From the NCBI RefSeq assembly GCF_019399895.1, contig NC_091870.1, positions 5,315,001 to 5,379,000 on the forward strand: 64,000 nucleotides of DNA, read 5' to 3'. Source of the stretch: Cardiocondyla obscurior (lineage: Eukaryota; Arthropoda; Insecta; Hymenoptera; Formicidae). The translations under genes were made by a program, and so were the position numbers. A model generated the notes under the pieces. That model was not told where the DNA came from and made no database searches. It saw nothing but the letters and a program-made list of their open reading frames with translations. Shown here in pieces: positions 49,572 to 60,105 of the stretch (position 1 is the first letter of the stretch; every line of letters starts with the position of its first letter).

Positions 49572-52193
49572 TCATAAGGAATTGCGAAGCGCCCTATCCT
49601 CCCCCCCTACGCGTATAACACCGTCGTCGTCGCAAAAAGGTGTCAATAATCGAATGATACTCGTATTCCGCAATTCCATTTTATTTTTTAATAAATTATA
49701 ATCTTCGTCAAACGACCGACGTTGCACGTTTTTTACGATAATTATTAATGCTTGCCGCATCTCGGCCGGCGAAATCTGTACCGTCTGCGGACGCTGCTCT
49801 CTCTTCAAACGCAGCCTCATGCAATACGCGATAATTCGTTGCACCTTGCTCAAATTTGATCGTTTTCTTAGTAACGCCTGCACGATATCCTCCCCGATCA
49901 CCCCCGCGGCTGCAGTTATCATTCTCTTTTTTTCGGGTAGGTTTTCGTCTGATATCACGACGCGATCCCTTCTCGGCCATGCCTCAGAATCAGATTTTAA
50001 AAAACCAGAGCCGTTCCACCAAAGTGGCGAGGCCCTTAATGACTCTATCGTAGTTCCCCGCGACAATAAATCCGCCGGATTTTCGGCCGACGGCACGTGC
50101 CGCCAGTCCGCGATGTTTGTCGTGCGCTGTATTTCACCGACGCGATTAGCCACGAACGAATTCCATCGCCGCGACGACGAGACGATCCAATTTAGTGTTA
50201 TTGTCGAGTCCGTCCACAAAAATAGGCTCTTCTTTCTTTCTTTAAGCGCCGCGCAAACCTTTTCCGTTAACTCGGATAACAATACCGCCGCGCATAATTC
50301 TAGCCTGGGCAAGGATATCGTTTTTATCGGCGCGACTCGCGATTTCGAGGCCAACAAAATAATTTTGTATTTCGCGGGTCCCTCCCGGGTGCGTACATAA
50401 ATGCATGCGCCGTATGCCTTTTCGCTGGCATCGCAAAATCCGTGCAGCTGCATATCGGTCGCGTTTCGGCTTCCCACCCAGCGCGGTATTCGTATATCTT
50501 TTAGCCGAATTAAATCGTGCCGGAAATCCATCCACCGTTGATGAATCTCTTGCGATACAGATTCCTCCCATCCAGACTGCATCTGCCACGTGTCCTGCAT
50601 GATCATTTTCGCGATAACGATCACCGGACCCAACAATCCCAACGGATCAAAAATGCTAGCTATCTCCGCGAGAATAGTCCGCTTAGTCACGCGCTCTGAC
50701 TCACGCCCGGGATTAGCCTCGAAACCGAACTCGTCGCTCGCCGGATTCCATTGTATGCCGAGTACCTTGCACTCTGGCCGTTCTCCGATCGTTTTTCCCC
50801 CTTGCGTCTCGCGTGCCTGTTCGGGTATCAACTCCTTGCAATTTGACTGCCATTTACTAAGTTCGAAGTGCCCGCGTCGCAGGATCTCGATCACCTCCCC
50901 GCGTACGCGCTCAGCCTCCGACAATGTATCTGCCCCGGTGAGCAGATCATCAACGTAGAAATCCTCTAAAATGCTTTTAGAACCGGCCGGATATTCCTCC
51001 GCGTGTTTCTGCGCCAAATGGGTTAAACATCTGGTCGACAAAAAGGGCGCGGACGTCGTTCCGTACGTTACGGTGAGAAGCTCAAACGTTCTCACCGGCG
51101 TATTCGCGTTATCGTGCCATAGTATCCGTTGCAAGTGAGTCTGTGACTCATGTACCCGAACTTGACGGTACATTTTTACTATGTCCGTCGTGAAGACATA
51201 CGAAAAAACTCAAAACCGAATAAGTATCGTCGCGAGATCCTGTTGTACTACCGGTCCCTTCATTAATATGTCGTTTAATGATGCTCCCGTGCTCGTCTTG
51301 CAGGAGGCATCAAATACCACGCGAAGCTTTCTCGATGCGTCGCCCTGTTTGTACACCCCGTGGTGCGGCAAGTAAATCGCGCCGTGTTTCTCGATCTCGT
51401 CGTCCGAAACCGGCCTCATGTGTCCCAACGCCAAGTATTCCTGTAGGAACCTAACGTACGCGGCCTTAAACTCAGCGTCTTGCTGCAATCTTTTTTCTAA
51501 GTTGCAAAACCGCTTGAGCGCGATATCTCGCGAGTGCCCGATGGACGAAGTCATATTTCTCTTTATTGGCAATTTCACCACGTACCTGCCGGTCGCGTCA
51601 GTCGTGACATTGCGCAAAAAATGTGTCTCGCACTCTCGCTCGTCGAGAGTATTATTTGATGTTCCGTTTCGTTCTTCCAATAGCCAAAATCGCTCAATTC
51701 CTTTGTGCAAATCTGCGTTCGTGATTGTAGCAGACAATGCACAGGCCCGCGCGATTTCGCCCGACGCGCCCCGCAATTTTCCAGCCAATATCCAGCCCAG
51801 TCGCGTTTTCTGTAGCGTCGGATGTTCCCGCGTCGCCCCGATCTGCCCGATACAAATTAACTGCCAAAACAGATCCGCGCCTATTAACATATCTATTTCT
51901 CCGGCCGTGTGGAATTGCGGATCCGCCAACTCGATATTCGGCGGCAGCTTGATTATATCGCGCCTCAAAGTAACCGCCGGGATTCTGTCGGTAATACCGT
52001 TGGCCACGATGCATTCAATTTCTTGTTGAAATGCATTTACTCTCGATTTTATTTTCAACTGCGTGACACGCGATGACTGGGTCGTCATTCTTCCTAAGCC
52101 CGATATTGAGATATTGGCTGGCCTAATGTTTAAATTTAACGTTTTTATAAATTCCTTTGTCACAAAATTTGCCTGTGACCCTGAATCCAGCAA
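49572..52193 (-). pseudogene. BEL Pol, protease, RT and RNase H
   Basis: One frame with a single TGA (51210-51212). Protease: VLLDSGSQANFVT near the start. RT: GASLNDILMKGP, FTTDIVKMYRQV with the first Asp, FYVDDLLTGA with the YVDD box. Then RNase H (LHGFCDASEKAYGACIYVRT, LWTDSTITLNWI). The start is not a true initiator: Pol should continue from Gag. A one-base shift beside a CAA run (about 52215-52225) now separates them. The damage is light: one stop and two shifts. Confidence 0.9.
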
Positions 52194-53647
52194 TACACGC
52201 GCTTTCGCACGTTGTTGTTGTTGACAACATATATAATTGCCGTAGACAGGAACACATGAGACCGGCTCCCCCCAACCGTATCGCGCGCGATCAAGGCCGT
52301 CATCTCGCCCGAATTTGTCGCCGAGCCCGCCGATCTCGGCGACGCAACCGACGCCCCAGCGACCGCCCCGTCGCTCCCCTTGGCAGCCAGGTGCAACAGA
52401 GTATTATGTTTAAGATTGCACGATCGGCAACCCGTTAGCGGACACTGCGCTGCCCGATGTGTGGAAGACCGCAGACAGTTCAGACATAGGCCCTTTTTTC
52501 GGATTTCTGATATCCGTTGGCTCACCGATAATGCCACAAACGCGCCGCATGCATAAATCGCATGCTCCCCTGCACAATACGTGCAATTTGCTCGAGTTGC
52601 GGTCGCGTGCAACGCCTGTCGTCTCCTGTCAAAACGCGATTTCGGACGCGTATCGCTTCGTCTCGTAGCCGCGTTCGGCTCCTTTCTGGCTAATGTCTCT
52701 AGTATTACACTTCGATGTGTCAAGAATTTTTTGAACTCCCTTAAAGTCGGCAGTTCTGTGTCCTTCAACGACGCTTGCCATTTTTCCGCCGTTACGCTAT
52801 CTAACTTTTCGCTAAGCATGTACACTAGTAAATCGTCCCATGCGTCCGCGTTTCTTTTCAACGCTTTAAGCGCACCGATGTGCCGCGACACCCCATCGCA
52901 AATGCGCCTCAAATCCGCCGCGTTTTCCTGCTGCATTCGCGGCAGCTCGAGAATGGCACGAATATGAGCATAGACGATCGCTCGCCGGTCATCGTATCTA
53001 TCTTTTAATAGTTCCCAGGCCCCCTCGTAATTAGTCCCCGACACTTCCAACGCCGCGATTACATTTTTCGCTTCATCTACTAGTGAAGCTCTCAAATAAT
53101 GGAATTTTTGAACATTTGATAAAGGCTCGTTTTCGTGGATTAAACTGTTGAAAGTGTCGTGGAATGTGGTCCACTCCTCATACTTGCCCGAAAACGTCGG
53201 CAAATTGATTTTTGGCAAGCGTATAAACGCCAATGATTCGCGACCACCGCTACCTTCGCTGCCGCTCGGAACCGGCGAAAGACGGGCCGAGGAACCTCCG
53301 CCCGACGGACGGGTCAATCGCGTTAATTTAGCTCTGAGAGAAAAGTACGTTTTCTCGAACGTGTCGCGATCCCTCAATTCGCGCTCGTCTATCTCTTCTA
53401 TTTGTAATTGTACATCCGCGTATTCCTGGTTATAGTCACTTAATCGCTCACGCCGTTCGGCTAGCTCGAAGCGAACCTCCTCGTCCAACTCATCTAACAA
53501 TGCGCTGTTCGTAAACGTCTCGATGCGGGTGACCGCAGATTTAATCGCCGCACGCTTTTTCTTTAATGCTATGAGTTGTTTAGCAGCCGTCGCTGCCGCC
53601 TTCGACGCCGCCGCCGCCGCCGCGGATGCCGCATCAGGTTGCGACAT
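52160..53647 (-). CDS. BEL Gag
   Basis: A 495-codon ORF, MSQPDAASAAAAAASKAAAT at its start. Ala-rich and Lys-rich N-terminus, a helical region (FELAERRERLSDYNQEYADV), the DUF1759-type core (RLPKINLPTFSGKYEEW, DTFNSLIHENEPL) and a Cys/His region (NCTYCAGEHAIYACGAF, CLNCLRSSTHRAAQC, CRSCNLKHN). The last residues run out of frame after VVNNNNV because of the shift towards Pol. Gag looks functional. It is closely related to the partial Gag at 1-1462. Confidence 0.92.
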   Translation of the reverse strand: MSQPDAASAAAAAASKAAATAAKQLIALKKKRAAIKSAVTRIETFTNSALLDELDEEVRFELAERRERLSDYNQEYADVQLQIEEIDERELRDRDTFEKTYFSLRAKLTRLTRPSGGGSSARLSPVPSGSEGSGGRESLAFIRLPKINLPTFSGKYEEWTTFHDTFNSLIHENEPLSNVQKFHYLRASLVDEAKNVIAALEVSGTNYEGAWELLKDRYDDRRAIVYAHIRAILELPRMQQENAADLRRICDGVSRHIGALKALKRNADAWDDLLVYMLSEKLDSVTAEKWQASLKDTELPTLREFKKFLTHRSVILETLARKEPNAATRRSDTRPKSRFDRRRQALHATATRANCTYCAGEHAIYACGAFVALSVSQRISEIRKKGLCLNCLRSSTHRAAQCPLTGCRSCNLKHNTLLHLAAKGSDGAVAGASVASPRSAGSATNSGEMTALIARDTVGGSRSHVFLSTAIIYVVNNNNVRKRVYCWIQGHRQIL

Positions 53648-53942
53648 AATATTAATTCGCGTTTATAATCTTTCGCAAGTCTATTTTTATTTTCTTTACG
53701 CAGTCCTTTCGTTAAATTTAGCACAGACCCGTACAACAGCGAGAAATGAAATAGTGTATTAAAATCGGTGCAGCTTCTATACAGCTTACCGTTGTCGTCG
53801 TACGGCTTTTCGTGCCTTGTCTCGATCCGTTCGGGCTGGCCCTTATGTCTCTGTCCAGTCCCGCGGTCTCCGGTCCTAACGTCGCAATTCTCCGCTCCTC
53901 AAGACTCGTTCCTGGCCGCTTATCGCCTATGCCGGACTGTCC

Positions 53943-53960
53943 ATCCGGCTCGAAGGACCA
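53943..53960 (-). other. Primer-binding site of the nested BEL element
   Basis: ATCCGGCTCGAAGGACCA, identical to the site at 1764-1781, one base from the LTR. Tyr-tRNA-like from memory. Confidence 0.7.
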
Positions 53961-53961
53961 A

Positions 53962-54412
53962 TGTTTGAAAGTATTGAAAATTCGCGCCTCGAATTTCCCG
54001 TCGGTCCGGACTGTCCGTGCTCGTCCCCAGGATGTTGAAGGAGGTAATTTTTAATAAAAAATTTTAACATTCTGCAGAAGGCAGAATTATGGTACGAATT
54101 CACGCTTACAGATAACGATGAGTGCGCGCGTACTTAGGCCGGGACAAATGTACTTATTACAATTAACTTGTTTATGCGACTGTGTGTTCTCGCTTCATAC
54201 CGCGCTTTTTATACAGGGCCTGGTTTCGGCAAGTCGCGATATTCTCGAGGACGTTTCAGATCGTTGAACCGTCGTTATGTTATGATCCCGACGGTCTAGT
54301 CGTCTTCTCGGTTTATGTAACATGTTTTGCTCGGCTATACTGTTTTATATACATTTTTTAAAATTAGTCGTTTGGTCTGAAGTCTTTGTTTCGTCGTCTC
54401 TTTTTTCAAACA
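53962..54412 (-). repeat. 5' LTR of the nested BEL element
   Basis: TGTTTGAAAGTATTG to TTTTTTCAAACA, followed by the duplicate AGGTC. Confidence 0.93.
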
Positions 54413-54417
54413 AGGTC

Positions 54418-55279
54418 CGAAAATTCGCGGCTTTTATATGAATAGATGTTAGGCTCCGAGGGCGAGGGGAGTAAGGATTCTCCTTTTGCCCTGCGAAATT
54501 CCTTTGTGAAAGATTTCGATTTTCCAACAGTTTAAACATTTAATTTTGCAACTTCGATAATTTTCCCGTCCCTTTTATATGGTCGTGATTTCGCTGGTGT
54601 GGATCGCTCGCGCCTAATTATTTTATTTAACCGTCAAATAAGAACCTTGTTTTTTTATATCTAGTTTTACTTCCGCATTGCGGGTATATTCAAATTTAAT
54701 TTTCTTATTTGATTGTTAAATTTACGTTGTTCTCGGGCTTTTAGTTTACGTAATCGTTTCTTTAGAATATCCGGACGCACTGCTTTTTATTTCATTAGTA
54801 TTTTGTTTATTTAAAAAGGCGTACGGCATTGTTTTCTTTTCTTTTATTTGTTTTGTTGTTGAATTTAATTATTTAATTGATGTTTTCAAGTTTTCTTTAA
54901 ACCTTTTCATGCCTGGCTTCGTTGTATGGCGCCCACCAAATTATCGCCGCTCTCGTTAATTGTAAAATTACAATTAGGCGATGATTTACGTACGTGATGT
55001 TTACGTGTACGCGGGCGTGATCGAGGGCATGAACGAGAGCGTGAACACCGGGTGATGTGTTGGGCGGTCGATCGGTACATTGATTGATACATCACGATGT
55101 ATCGACCGCGCGACAATCATCGGTGCTGGGTAACTAGGTAGTGATAACGGTACGCCGGTACACCAAAGTAATTTTTAATTTAAATGAAAGAAAAGAAAAA
55201 TAAGAAAAAGAAAAGAACCCAAAAAAAAAGAAATATATATATATATATATATATATTGTGGAGGTTTCCGGACGTAACA
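54418..55279 (-). repeat. 5' LTR of Gypsy E, second piece
   Basis: Collinear with 39592-40441 of the left LTR. It ends TTTCCGGACGTAACA at 55279 and is followed by ATAT. Confidence 0.92.
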
Positions 55280-55283
55280 ATAT

Positions 55284-55494
55284 AAACATACTTCAATGGA
55301 TTATGCTACTTACACATCTCCATTAATATTGTATGTTTATTATATGTATAAACATGTCTGTACATTTTGAAATAAACATGAATGTACATTGGATGAATAT
55401 ACTTTCATGGATCTGTCTAGAATATTTATCAATGTATGTTAAACGGATATTATATGTATATTCATGTATGTACATTATATATACATTATATATA
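55284..55494. other. AT-rich flank with CATGTATGTACA words
   Basis: Low-complexity sequence related to the left flank of Gypsy E (38040-38127), consistent with E having landed in one simple-sequence region. It ends in a TATATATA stretch. Confidence 0.5.
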
Positions 55495-55619
55495 CAGGGT
55501 GTCCCGGACCAACGTCACTTTTTTTTAACAGTAGGTAGAACTCGCCAAGACAAAACAAAATGTCCTTTACCGTTTTAAAAAATTCGTAATAGTTTTCGAG
55601 AAAATAAATATTTTATTTA

Positions 55620-55890
55620 TGCGCGAGTGCGACAAGGAAACGCGGAGTGAGCGAACGCGCGATAGACGACGGCGAGTATCGCGTAAAGAGAATAGGCGGA
55701 GTCAGTATGTCGCGAGCGAGACGAGGAAACGCGTGAACAAGACAATGCGACGATACACGAGCGAGACAAGGAAACAACGCGCGAACGAGGCGATGCGACG
55801 ATACGCGAGCGAGACGAGGAAACAACGCGCGAACGAGGCGATGCGACAATACGCGAGCGAAATGAAACGACGACGCGCGAGCAAGGCGAG
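55620..55890. repeat. 48-bp degenerate minisatellite in the mariner 3' region
   Basis: Repeats of the GCGAGCGAGACGAGGAAACA and CGCGAACGAGGCGATGCGAC type. The words match the core repeat of the foldback element at 28160-28345 read on the other strand. ORFs read from it are artefacts. Confidence 0.75.
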
Positions 55891-56043
55891 GTGACCACAC
55901 GTGAGCGAAGAAAACGATTACACGCGAACAAGATCAACTTGCGAGTTCACAGCTATCGTTTCCGCACTACCTTTTGAGGTAGATAGCTCAGTGCGTTTTT
56001 TTTAATGTGGTATCCCCAGTAGGCCTATTCCACTGTAAAAAAT

Positions 56044-57366
56044 TCAACGCAGCAATTGTTCAAAGTGCCGCTCCTGTGTTTGTAAGCACAGTTCAGCTTT
56101 TTGAACAATTTGCTGCGTCGCTCTTTGTGTCATTTGCGGGGTAATTGCACCGAAGGCCGCGATGATCGCGTCGCGAACTTCATTGACGTTACGTTCCCGC
56201 ATGTGCTCCACCTGCGCTTTAACGTGGCCCCAGATGAAATAGTCTAACACATTCATGTCGGGCGAACGTGCTGGCCACGTAATTGGACCCCCTAGCCCCA
56301 TCCATCTCTCCGTAAAAACGTTATCTAAAACGTTCCGCGCACGACGAGAAAAATGAGGGGGGGCACCGTCTTGCTGCAAAATGAGATCGACGCGCATTTG
56401 CAGCGGCAAATTTTCTAACAGAACGGGGAGCTCGTTCTGTAAAAAATTTGCATAAATTTCCCCGTTTAATCGAGCGGGAAAGAAATACGGCCCAATCTGT
56501 AAATTTATAAAAATATTACAATTTTTTTTCAATATTTCTTAAACGAGATTACGTATAAAAAAATACTTACAACTCGATCTGCAATGACCCCTGCTCATAC
56601 GTTTAACGCCCACCGGTACTGAAACGCACCTTGACGCACGGCCCGCGGATTATCATGAGCCTATAATATAAAATTTTTTGAATTAAATATGCCATTCGGC
56701 GTAAAAAGGGCCTCATCTGTCCACAAGATTCGAGCGGGGAAATTTGGATTCCGCCGGCATTGGGCAAGGAAGCTTACAAGTGTTTATTCCTAATTATTTT
56801 TTGCTGAAAGTAAATTAAATAAATTTTTTTAATCCAAATATGCATACCTTCGCAAAAAATAGCACGGTCTCTTTCGTCCCGTTCAAGAACATGCTGCACC
56901 CGCTGATAGTGGAACGGATGCAGTCCATTTTCCTTGATAACTCGGTGCACGAAGGATCGTGACACACCGAAGGTACGCGCTATACGCCGTATACTATTAG
57001 CGGGGTTCTCCTCTAACGCCTCTAATATTTCCTCTTCAGCGTGTGCGTTTCGACGTACACCATAATCATAATGAAGAGGATTTCTTCGGTCTACGCCGAG
57101 ATATCCTGATTCCCTTGCACGTCGAAGGCATCTAAAAATTTTTTTCGATAATAATAATTAGCAATTCACTACTCGCAATTACTTCTATTAATCGATATGA
57201 AATAACATATTGAATAAATAATTTACCTGGATACAGTTTTTACTGTCGGACGCGGTCGATTCGGAAATCTTTCTGCGTATACACGCACTGCTCTCGCTGT
57301 GCTTTTGCCAGCAATACCGTAACATATTAACATGTCGGTATATTCAGTGGCCGTATAATTCACCAT
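56044..57366 (-). pseudogene. Mariner/IS630-like transposase with introns
   Basis: Exons by splice signals: 57366-57227 (MVNYTATEYTDMLICYGIAG, DUF4817-type helix-turn-helix; donor GTAAAT), 57131-56848 (ILEALEENPANSIRRIARTF, then SRSFVHRVIKENGLHPFHYQ; donor GTATGC), about 56800-56572 (ARILWTDEALFTPNG with the first Asp; donor GTAAGT) and 56496-56044 (after TTTACAG: LILQQDGAPPHFSRR with the second Asp, RSPDMNVLDYFIWG with the third). 36 residues separate the last two acids. Two Trp-position codons in exon 3 read TAG and TGA, so the gene is dead. The truncated gene at 37274 belongs to the same broad family. Confidence 0.8.
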
Positions 57367-57393
57367 TTTGCAATACGTATCTAACAATAAGCT

Positions 57394-57538
57394 AGCTATC
57401 ACCGTGCGTCGACTAGCCGACTAGCCGAAAGCAAGCACATGGAACTCCAGAAAAAACAATTGCAAATCGAGAACTTTGTCTCTCTTGCTCGGCAACAAAG
57501 ATGTTCTTGCTTCGGCTAGTCGACGCACGGTGATAGCT
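57394..57538. repeat. Inverted repeat between head-to-head mariner 5' ends
   Basis: Arms 57394-57419 (AGCTATCACCGTGCGTCGAC then TAGCCG) and 57513-57538 are perfect reverse complements around a spacer of about 93 bases. It sits at the centre of the larger inverted duplication. Confidence 0.9.
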
Positions 57539-57539
57539 T

Positions 57540-57910
57540 TTTGTTACATACGCATTGCAAAATAAATTATACGTCGATCGAATATACCGACATGTTAATA
57601 TGTTACAGTATTGCTGGAGAAAGCGCAGCTCGAGCAGTACGTGTATACGCAGAAAGATTCCCAAATTTAATTTGTTTTTTAATGTTATTCAATATGTTAT
57701 TTAATTTCGATAAATAGAAGTAATTGCGAGTAGTTAATTACTAATAATTGTTACCGAAAAAAATTTTTAGGCGTCTTTGACGTGCGAGAGAATTGGAATA
57801 TCTCGGCGTATACCGAAGAAATCCACTACATTACGATTATAATGTACATCGAAACGTACGTACTGAGAAAGAGATTGTATTCGCGCCTCTTCCTCAAGAT
57901 CAAAATGTAG
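57540..57910 (+). pseudogene. Inverted second copy of the mariner 5' exons
   Basis: On the plus strand this reads INYTSIEYTDMLICYSIAGE, then VRVYAERFPN, an intron similar to the one at 57226-57132, and RRARELEYLGVYRRNPLHYD-like coding. It mirrors exons 1 and 2 of the minus-strand gene. The initiator ATG is changed and the frame is broken. It is either a second element truncated head-to-head or an inverted duplication of one. Confidence 0.75.
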
Positions 57911-58063
57911 TACCCTCTGCCATGTTCCGATGTGACCACAAATTTTAAAGTTTAAAAACGCCGTCAGGTGGCGGATTCCAAGCCTGCACGGTGTTCGTAA
58001 CTGATAACTCATTCTTCTTCTTTGTGCCGATGTCATCGCACACTAGATTAAGTTACTAAAATA
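57911..58063. other. Unassigned junction sequence
   Basis: Short stretch between the mariner duplication and the DIRS fragment. A minus-strand ORF spans it but joins unrelated pieces. Confidence 0.4.
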
Positions 58064-59509
58064 ATGGGGAAGAAACGTCGTTATTCGGAAAAGGAGAACG
58101 ACCATCGCCTTCTAAAACGGATTAAGAAGTTAGAGCGAAAATTGGCAGATCGTGAATTAGTTTCACGAGGTAAGCTAGTAAACGTTTCATCACTCGTTTT
58201 GATGTTTTATCTCTTTCTTAACCTTTTCGAGTTGGTTAGCTACCAACGGCGATTGCTAGGTGGAAAGATTGATACATCCAGCCAAATTTAGTGCTGGTAG
58301 AGAGAATATTTATTTCTAATAAAGAAATTGGTCTCCTTCCTAACCTTTTTCGTGTTGGTCAGCAACCAACTACGTATGCCAGGTAGAAGGATCGATGACC
58401 TCTCTCGCTTAATATCAAATAGAAATGTTTCGATGCTAACATTAACACAATTATTCAGATTCATCGTGTATCATAATTCCATTGTTTATTTCGATTCAGA
58501 CAGGGAAAGAGGTTATTTTGGTGAAGATTCTCCAGAGAACGAAAGACATCATCGTCGCTATGATTCTTCTAGTCAAGAATCTGTTCATGATGCCTCTCCT
58601 AGAAGAGATGATAAATCAAGATCGGTTTCTGTACAATCGGATCGAACGATTCCTTTAATCCAGGATGTATTTAATTCACCAAACGATACTATAACAGACC
58701 AATCAGCTCCCCAAGGACAAGAGGCTGCACAACCATCTTCCTCTGCACAAGATAATCCTCTAGATGCAAAGATTCTAGAAATTCTCAGTGCCCGGCTAGA
58801 ACCGGAGAAAACCTTTGCATCTGCTGTTCACGAGGACTTGGCGATTCGTATTTCTGAAATCAGTCGGAGAGGATTACCGCAGGAAGAAAAGAAATCTTTA
58901 CTGAAAAAATTTCTTCTACCAAGTAATTGTGCAACTTTAGATTCTCCAAAACTAAATCCGGAGATAAAAGTTTGTCTGCAGGAAGCTATCATTAAAAGAG
59001 ATGATCGTATTGCAGAAAAGCAACAAAGTATTGCGGCTGCTCTAGCAGCAGTTATTGAAGTTTTAACAAAGATTTTTCACTTGGAGTTTTCAGAAAAGTT
59101 TGAATTATTGGGAAGCCTAAATGGCGCAGTACGGTTGATTTCGGATCTTCAATATAATGAGTCCATTATCCGGAGGAGTTTAATTCTAAAAAATTTAGAC
59201 GCATCCGTAAGAGATATTTTATCATCCACGGTAACAGATGAATGGCTATTTAGCAAAGATTTGGAAAATAGAGTCAAAGCAGCAAAAACTTTGGAATCGT
59301 CCAGCAAAACGCTGAAACAAAAATCACGAAGTTTTTCAAACTCGGGTTCAAAAAACTTGAGACGCCCGCTCCGGCGTTCAACCAATTGTCAGAACAAGAC
59401 GTCTTCGAGCGGGCAGAAACCGTCATCGTCCCGTCGCTCGACTTATCATCCACGGGGGACATCGAAGAGCCAATACAAAGTCCAGCGCCATTACAGATCT
59501 CGGAACTAG
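58064..59509 (+). pseudogene. DIRS-like retrotransposon Gag-type ORF with an intron
   Basis: Exon 1 (58064 to about 58169) encodes a basic coiled start (MGKKRRYSEKENDHRLLKRI, KKLERKLADREL) and ends at GTAAGC. After TTTCGATTCAG (about 58499) the next exon continues in phase as DRERGYFGEDSPENERHHRR. A Ser-rich linker and a helical core follow (RISEISRRGLPQEEKKSLLK; LQEAIIKRDDRIAEKQQSIA), with a Ser/Arg-rich tail. This ORF precedes an RT of DIRS type in an overlapping frame, as in DIRS elements. The first part of the longer unspliced frame (from 58328) is intronic. Confidence 0.65.
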
Positions 59510-59772
59510 AATCTGTAAGTGTTATAGGAGGTAGGCTCAGCTCCTTTGTTTCGAAATGGTTTTCGATTACCTCGGACAAGACAATCCTTCAGTGGATTAA
59601 CGGTTATGAAATACCATTTATAAACTCACCTCGTCAATACTCTCGGCCAGTGGAACCACAGTGGTCTACTCAAGAGTCTATCACAATTAAAAACTTAATC
59701 TCGCAACTTTTAGAAAAAGGTGCTGTGATATTTCCCCGTAGTAATGCGTATCTCTTTAGATTAGTTTCTTAG
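59386..59772 (+). pseudogene. DIRS-like reverse transcriptase, N-terminal fragment
   Basis: An overlapping frame reads GGRLSSFVSKWFSITSDKTI, LQWINGYEIPFINSPRQY and LISQLLEKGAVIF. This is the characteristic start of RT in DIRS/Ngaro-type elements. It stops at 59772, before any catalytic motif. The tyrosine recombinase and the rest of RT are absent because Gypsy D begins here. Confidence 0.75.
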
Positions 59773-59783
59773 TCATTTCGTAA

Positions 59784-60043
59784 TGTATCTCCGACTAGAA
59801 CTTTGATACGTCCTTCATCATTTAGAATGATAAAACACGCGTGCATCTCTCAGCTGCGTTTCCAACAAATTGATACCTGATATCAATATACAGACAACGA
59901 AGGATGTGTCAACAGGATCGCTGCCTTGGACTTGTAACGGTCCAGAGCAGTCAGTCGCTCTCAAATAAAGCCACCGCATAGACAACGCTCCAGTCTCTTT
60001 CTTTTTATTCAAACCGCCTGCCATAATATCCCATAAAATTACA
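59784..60043 (+). repeat. 5' LTR of Gypsy D (borders approximate)
   Basis: Starts TGTATCTCC and ends AAAATTACA. It includes an AATAAA (about 59964). The sequence TACTGGCGACGAGGATGGG follows. The partner LTR is outside the window, so the borders rest only on these signals. Confidence 0.45.
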
Positions 60044-60047
60044 ATAC

Positions 60048-60064
60048 TGGCGACGAGGATGGGA
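60048..60064 (+). other. Primer-binding site of Gypsy D
   Basis: TGGCGACGAGGATGGGA begins with TGG four bases after the proposed LTR end. The matching tRNA was not identified. Confidence 0.5.
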
Positions 60065-60105
60065 TTGTGCATTTTCCCTCTTGGGTGTGAGGTCTTTTGT
60101 ACTTA

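Larger units (their letters stand above)
47761..54412 (-). mobile_element. BEL/Pao retrotransposon nested in the LTR of Gypsy E
   Basis: LTRs 47761-48238 and 53962-54412 begin TGTTTGAAA and end TTTCAAACA. The 5-bp duplicate AGGTC lies at 47756-47760 and 54413-54417, and the empty site is seen in the other LTR at about 39590. Gag, protease, RT/RNase H and integrase occur in order on the minus strand. The LTRs differ by about four substitutions plus a 27-bp deletion in the right one, so the insertion is young. Confidence 0.95.
38128..55279 (-). mobile_element. Gypsy element E with 2.3-kb LTRs (contains a BEL element)
   Basis: Ends TGTTACGTCCG and CGGACGTAACA. ATAT target duplicates lie at 38124-38127 and 55280-55283. 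The left LTR is 38128-40441. The right LTR begins at 46356, is interrupted by a BEL element (47761-54412 plus a 5-bp duplicate) and ends at 55279. Between the LTRs are Gag (two stops) and an uninterrupted Pol on the minus strand. The region between Pol and the left LTR (40456-40968) has no env-like gene. Confidence 0.93.
55495..57366 (-). mobile_element. Mariner-like element with CAGGGTGTCCCGGAC end
   Basis: The left end CAGGGTGTCCCGGACC follows TA at 55493-55494. Then come a GTTTTCGAGAAAATAAAT motif, a 48-bp minisatellite and a minus-strand transposase gene. No matching right terminus is seen: beyond the gene start the sequence turns into an inverted copy of its own 5' part (57540-57910). 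Confidence 0.75.

Noticed and set aside
55613..55937. Arg/Ser-rich ORFs on both strands
   Set aside because: They come from a 48-bp repeat in the mariner 3' region and have no domain or start context.
57767..58036. 89-codon minus-strand ORF
   Set aside because: It joins the antisense of a mariner exon copy to unrelated junction sequence.
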